From assembly GCA_026393955.1 (NCBI GenBank), contig JAPKZE010000276.1:1-9973 (forward strand): a DNA stretch of 9,973 nucleotides, written 5' to 3'. The position numbers and the translations under genes are program-made. The first letter of the stretch is position 1; each line of letters opens with the position of its first letter. Below the pieces are notes generated by a model. It worked only from the letters and a program-made list of their open reading frames with translations. It was not told the DNA's origin and did not search any database. This DNA comes from Candidatus Aminicenantota bacterium (GTDB lineage: Bacteria; Acidobacteriota; Aminicenantia; Aminicenantales; Saccharicenantaceae). Below, in pieces: positions 7,074-9,973 of the stretch.

Positions 7074-7903
7074 GAGGGGAGCGGCGGCGGATGGGATCGG
7101 GCGCCGCGGTCCCGGCCGCGTTCCTCCGGCGCGACCTGCGCGAGGCCCTGACCTACAAGTTCTCGTTTGTATCGTCCATCATCGGCATCTTCCTGTCGTC
7201 GGCGACCTTCTACTTCGTGGCCAAGCTCGTGCCGTCCGGCACGCCGTCGCTCGGCCCCTTCGGCGGCGACTACTTTTCGTTCGCCGTCGTCGGGGTCGCC
7301 TTTGCCGGGCTCCTGGGCATGTTCCAGGAGGGACTGGCCTCGGTCGTGCGCAGCGCCCAGCTCTCCGGCACCCTCGAAGCCCTGCTGGTGACCCCGCTGC
7401 CGGTCCCGGCCATCCTGTTCGGCTCGTCGCTCTATTCGCTGCTCTTCCAAGTCTTCCGCACGGCGCTCCATCTCGGGGTCGCCTTGGCGTTCTTCGGCCT
7501 GAGCCTGGGCCGGATCAACCTCCCGGGTGTCGCGGCGGTCGGCCTTCTGACCGTCGTATGCTTCCTCAGCGTCGGCGTCCTTTCGGCCAGCTTCATCCTC
7601 GTCTACAAGACCGGCAATCCCTTCAGCTGGGTCCTGGGCACGGTCTCGGGCCTGCTCGGCGGCGTCGTCTTTCCCGTCGCGCTGCTGCCGTCCTGGATCC
7701 GCTGGGTCTCCTCGCTCCTGCCCGTCACCTACGCCCTCGACGGCATGAGGAAATGCCTCCTGGCTTCGGCCCCGTTCTCCGAGGTCCTGCCCGACGTCGC
7801 CGCCCTGGCGGCGTTCGACGCCATCCTCCTGCCCCTGAGCCTGGTCGCCTTCCGGCTGGCCGTTCGCAAGGCCAAGAAGGACGGCACGCTCTCCCATTAC
7901 TGA
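7070..7903 (+). CDS. ABC-2 type transporter permease
   Basis: 277 residues. GTG 7070 overlaps the ATPase stop (GTGA) and has GGGAGGG 5 bases upstream. ATG 7091 (seven codons later) is a possible alternative. There are about six transmembrane segments (roughly 32-52, 68-86, 113-128, 130-146, 154-176, 187-206), plus a hydrophobic stretch at 243-263. ABC-2 permease hallmarks are SGTLEALLVTPLP (99-111) and the late FPVALLPSWIRWVSSLLPVTYALDGMR (201-227). The C-terminal tail is lysine-rich, as expected for a cytoplasmic end. It forms the membrane channel for the adjacent ATPase and probably exports a lipid-linked, glycan or peptide product. The nucleotidyltransferase-like gene in the same run may modify that product. 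There is no clear hairpin terminator after the stop. Confidence 0.93.
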   Translation: MRGERRRMGSGAAVPAAFLRRDLREALTYKFSFVSSIIGIFLSSATFYFVAKLVPSGTPSLGPFGGDYFSFAVVGVAFAGLLGMFQEGLASVVRSAQLSGTLEALLVTPLPVPAILFGSSLYSLLFQVFRTALHLGVALAFFGLSLGRINLPGVAAVGLLTVVCFLSVGVLSASFILVYKTGNPFSWVLGTVSGLLGGVVFPVALLPSWIRWVSSLLPVTYALDGMRKCLLASAPFSEVLPDVAALAAFDAILLPLSLVAFRLAVRKAKKDGTLSHY

Positions 7904-7940
7904 CTTCGCTCTTCCCCCGGTTTCTTCCTCTCCCCCAATC

Positions 7941-7949
7941 TGCTAACAT
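7941..7949 (+). promoter_or_regulatory. Possible extended -10 promoter
   Basis: TGCTAACAT has the TGn extension directly before a TAACAT -10 hexamer. Only a poor -35 (TTTCTT, 7921-7926) lies 17 bases upstream. It sits in the 66-base gap after the ABC permease and would start transcription near 7956, about 14 bases before ATG 7970. The rest of the gap is pyrimidine-rich, with no hairpin that I can see. Confidence 0.4.
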
Positions 7950-7969
7950 AAGGGCGGAAGCTCAGCTCG

Positions 7970-8590
7970 ATGATACGAACGCGCGCCCTCCGTCCCGCGG
8001 TCCTCACGGTCCTGACCGTCGCCGCCCTCGCTGTGACGGCGGCCCCTGCCCCTGTCGGGGTCCCGCCCGAGGTCAGGGCCAAGGCCGCCGGCCTCTTCGC
8101 CGCCCTGGAGGACATCAGGGCCGGATACGTCCGCTCCCGCCTGGCCGGCCCGGGCGGGTCCGGGCCCGCCCCGGGCTCGCGCCGTCTGACCTTCAGCGAG
8201 GCCGAGCTCAACGCCTACGCCGCCTGCCGGCTCGAGGACGAAGGCGACCCCTACGTCAAGGCGGTCGTCCTGAAGCTCCTGGCCGGCGACAGGATCGAGG
8301 GCCGCGTCGCCGTCGACCTCGGCAAGCCCCAGGCCTCGGGGCTCGTGCCGCAGAAGCAGGACCTGCTCTTCGCCGCACGCGTCGAGACGAAGGAGGGCAA
8401 GATCCGGATCAACATGGACACCCTCTACCTCGGCACGCAGGCCATCTCGCCGGCCTTCGTCGACATCATCATCGGCGTCGTCGCGAAGCTCCAGGGCCTC
8501 GAGCCGACGAGCCTCAAGGATTGGTACGACCTGCCCCGCGGCGTCCTCCGGCTCGAGAGCCGGCCCGGCCAGGTCGTCGTCATCTACTGA
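7970..8590 (+). CDS. Small exported protein of unknown function, possibly lipid-binding
   Basis: 206 residues with an N-terminal signal peptide (RTRALRP, then a hydrophobic core to about 24, with a likely cut near AAPA). A flexible Gly/Pro-rich stretch (59-70) leads to FSEAELNAYAACRLE (75-89), a segment of alternating strands (VKAVVLKLLAGDRIEGRVAVDLG, 96-118; LLFAARVETKEGKIRINMDTLYLG, 132-155), a helix (PAFVDIIIGVVAKLQG) and a final WYDLPRGVLRLE...VVVIY. The ELN helix followed by long amphipathic strands and a closing LPxGV strand recalls DUF2993/LmeA-like and related tubular lipid-binding proteins. That is a pattern impression and not an assignment. GGAAG (7956-7960) is a modest ribosome binding site 9 bases before the ATG. 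Its stop is one base before the rsmD start, so the two are probably co-transcribed. Confidence 0.8.
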   Translation: MIRTRALRPAVLTVLTVAALAVTAAPAPVGVPPEVRAKAAGLFAALEDIRAGYVRSRLAGPGGSGPAPGSRRLTFSEAELNAYAACRLEDEGDPYVKAVVLKLLAGDRIEGRVAVDLGKPQASGLVPQKQDLLFAARVETKEGKIRINMDTLYLGTQAISPAFVDIIIGVVAKLQGLEPTSLKDWYDLPRGVLRLESRPGQVVVIY

Positions 8591-8591
8591 C

Positions 8592-9248
8592 ATGATCAGG
8601 ATCATCACCGGCATCTACAAGGGGCGCCGCCTCAAGCTCGTGCCCAGCACTTCGGTCCGGCCCATGCAGGACAAGGTCAAAGGCGCCCTGTTCAGTATCC
8701 TCGGCGACCGTCTTCGCGGCGCCGTCTGCCTGGACGGCTTTTCGGGCACGGGTTCGATCGGCCTCGAGGCCCTGAGCCGCGGCGCTGCGAAGTGCGTCTT
8801 CGTCGACGAATATCAGCCGTCCGTCAAGATCATCCGGCAGAACGTGGCCAAGTGCGGGGCCGAGGAGCAGTCCGTCGTGCTCCACCGGGAGTTCAACCGG
8901 GCCGTCATCGACCTGGCCAAGCAGGGCGTCCGGTTCGACGTCATCTTCCTCGACCCGCCTTACCGCCTGCTCGAGGAGAGGAACCCGCTCAGGGTCATCC
9001 GCAAGCGCGGCCTGCTCAAGCCGGACGGGCTCATCGTCCTCCGCCACTTTTTCAAGATCAAGCCCCGGCTCGGCGACTTCAAGCTCGAGCGGCGGGTGAC
9101 GCTCGGCGACGATGTCCTGGCCCTGTTCTCGCCGCTGCCGCCGGAGACCGCCGCGGACGATCCAGCGGCCGTAAAAGCCGAGGCCTCTCCGCGGACGCCG
9201 AAACCCCGCTTGCCCGGCGCGACCCGTTCCCTTAAAATGGGCTCATGA
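8592..9248 (+). CDS. rsmD: 16S rRNA (guanine(966)-N(2))-methyltransferase
   Basis: 218 residues. RsmD uses S-adenosylmethionine to methylate N2 of G966 in 16S rRNA on the small subunit in the cytoplasm. Family blocks are in order: the opening MIRIITGIYKGRRLKLVP, VRPMQDKVKGALFSIL (22-37), the SAM-binding loop LDGFSGTGSIGLEALSRGA (47-65), the acidic VDEYQPS after strand 2, and the catalytic LDPPY (120-124). Two details differ from the usual sequence: VRPMQD where TRPTTD-like is common, and DGFSGTG where DLFAGSG is common. The last ~35 residues (183-218) are a Pro/Ala/Lys-rich tail beyond the normal fold, making it longer than the E. coli protein. ATG 8592 begins one base after the previous stop with no clear Shine-Dalgarno, so translation is probably coupled. 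Its stop overlaps the next start (ATGA). Confidence 0.92.
   Translation: MIRIITGIYKGRRLKLVPSTSVRPMQDKVKGALFSILGDRLRGAVCLDGFSGTGSIGLEALSRGAAKCVFVDEYQPSVKIIRQNVAKCGAEEQSVVLHREFNRAVIDLAKQGVRFDVIFLDPPYRLLEERNPLRVIRKRGLLKPDGLIVLRHFFKIKPRLGDFKLERRVTLGDDVLALFSPLPPETAADDPAAVKAEASPRTPKPRLPGATRSLKMGS
9210..9238 (+). promoter_or_regulatory. Candidate promoter inside the rsmD 3' end
   Basis: TTGCCC (9210-9215), a 17-base spacer and TAAAAT (9233-9238) make a reasonable sigma70-like site. The TAAAAT run stands out in GC-rich surroundings. The expected start, six or seven bases downstream, falls at about 9245, which is the A of the next gene's ATG. That gene has no Shine-Dalgarno sequence, so a leaderless message is possible. 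Confidence 0.45.
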
Positions 9249-9973
9249 AGAAAGCCGGGGGCGGGGCGGACCCTTTCTGGAAAGACACGCCGCTCGTCGA
9301 CGAGGGCGAGATCTTCTCCGAGCTCCACATCAAGAAGGGCAGCTCGCTGTTCCTCGGGCGCTACTCCGCCAACGAGGTCATGGCCGTCCTCAACAAGAAG
9401 GGCCTGCTCAAGGAGGCCCGCAAGCGCTTCCTCTGGCCCCTGGCCTACGAGCTCGATTCGTCCGACTATCCGCTCCAGCGGCTCCGGATCTTCCTCCGTG
9501 AGCCCGGGCCGGAGAACATCATCGTCGACATCAAGGTCAAGGAGTGCGATTTCGTTCCCCGGGAGACCGTGAAAGGCCTGCCGGCCTTGTCGCCGCAGAG
9601 GTCCCTGTCCTTCGAGTGGCTGACCCTTCAGAACCCGCTCATCAAGCGGGGCGAGCCGTTCTCGCCCCTGCCGGGTCAGTCCCGGCCCGGCCTGAGCATG
9701 CGGTCGAAGGTCATGCCCCTGTTCATCTACGTCGGGCGCCTGACGCACAAGGATTGCCTGCTGGCCTTCCCGGCCTATTTCCATAACGCCGTCCTCTTTT
9801 CGCGCTATTTCAGGTTCTGGGACCCGCGCAAAGAGGCCGAGGTCCTGGCCATCCGCCGGGCCTTCAGCCACATGCCCTTCCGCCAGCTGGCCTGGGTCGT
9901 CCACCTGAACTGCCTGCGGCGCGCGGACGGATCGGTCTACGAGTGGCAGGCCGAGGAGCAGATCTACCCGCTG
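9245..9973 (+). CDS. Unrecognised conserved-looking protein (3' partial)
   Basis: The frame from ATG 9245 stays open for 243 codons to the window end, so the protein is longer than seen here. I do not recognise the family. The codon pattern (G/C in third positions, balanced amino acids) matches the neighbouring real genes. Notable blocks are SLFLGRYSANEVMAVLNKKGLL (34-55), FEWLTLQNPL (123-132), PFSPLPGQSRPGLSM (138-152), FPAYFHNAVLFSRYFRFWDPRKEAE (175-199) and LAWVVHLNCLRRADGSVYEW (215-234). There is no signal peptide, no long hydrophobic helix and no P-loop or other classic catalytic motif. The Trp- and Tyr-rich blocks, PLPGQ...PGL and FHNA look like conserved motifs of a soluble cytoplasmic enzyme or binding protein, but that is only inference. 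It overlaps the rsmD stop by four bases and may also have its own promoter. Confidence 0.8.
   Translation, partial: MKKAGGGADPFWKDTPLVDEGEIFSELHIKKGSSLFLGRYSANEVMAVLNKKGLLKEARKRFLWPLAYELDSSDYPLQRLRIFLREPGPENIIVDIKVKECDFVPRETVKGLPALSPQRSLSFEWLTLQNPLIKRGEPFSPLPGQSRPGLSMRSKVMPLFIYVGRLTHKDCLLAFPAYFHNAVLFSRYFRFWDPRKEAEVLAIRRAFSHMPFRQLAWVVHLNCLRRADGSVYEWQAEEQIYPL

Noticed and set aside
6968..7897. Antisense 309-codon frame opposite the ABC permease
   Set aside because: Charged low-complexity product; the + strand permease has typical membrane segments and ABC-2 motifs.
7904..7940. Possible terminator after the ABC permease
   Set aside because: The stretch is pyrimidine-rich, but no complementary arms could be found.
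6940..8595. 551-codon + strand frame overlapping the ATPase end, the permease and the small exported gene
   Set aside because: The product is almost all Arg/Pro/Gly/Ala and overlaps two genes with recognisable features in another frame.
1..9973. Transposon, prophage, CRISPR, tRNA or defence system
   Set aside because: No transposase or integrase, terminal repeats, regularly spaced repeats or tRNA-like cloverleaf was seen; composition is even across the window.

Overview
This is a dense, GC-rich bacterial window. Third codon positions are mostly G or C (GTC, CTC, GAC and GCC dominate) and all ten supported genes lie on the + strand. The coding style, the secreted protein with a carboxypeptidase-regulatory-like domain and the polysaccharide genes would fit an Acidobacteriota/Aminicenantes-like or similar uncultured lineage. 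That placement is an impression from gene style only, because no marker gene in the window settles it.

Region 1 (1-4150) is the end of an exopolysaccharide or surface-glycan module. It holds the C-terminal part of a Wzz-type co-polymerase fused to a BY-type tyrosine kinase (cut by the window start), a multi-spanning O-antigen ligase/polymerase (Wzy_C type), and a membrane-anchored TPR protein with a beta-rich C-terminus. The three genes overlap or are 8 bases apart and read as one operon. No glycosyltransferase is visible, so the assembly genes presumably lie upstream.

Region 2 (4151-5021) has a clear sigma70-like promoter and a strong ribosome binding site. They drive one exported protein with an unusual layout: a signal peptide, a carboxypeptidase-regulatory-like beta-sandwich, a domain that reads like the domain-2 beta-barrel of translation factors (as in the C-terminus of U32 peptidases), and a C-terminal hydrophobic segment. 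This is the most unusual protein in the window.

Region 3 (5041-7903) contains an uncharacterised nucleotidyltransferase-family protein (NTP_transf_5 type), an ABC ATPase and an ABC-2 permease. The second and third genes are joined to their upstream neighbours by 4-base start/stop overlaps. The set looks like an export unit with an associated modifying enzyme, but the substrate is unknown.

Region 4 (7970-9973) contains a small exported protein that may bind lipid, the 16S rRNA methyltransferase RsmD starting one base after it, and the first 243 codons of an unrecognised protein that runs off the end. A promoter-like sequence in the 3' end of rsmD is placed so that the last gene could be transcribed without a leader.

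No RNA genes, insertion sequences, CRISPR arrays or convincing terminators were seen. The only gaps above 60 bases are 4151-4241 and 7904-7969, and both carry promoter-like sequence.
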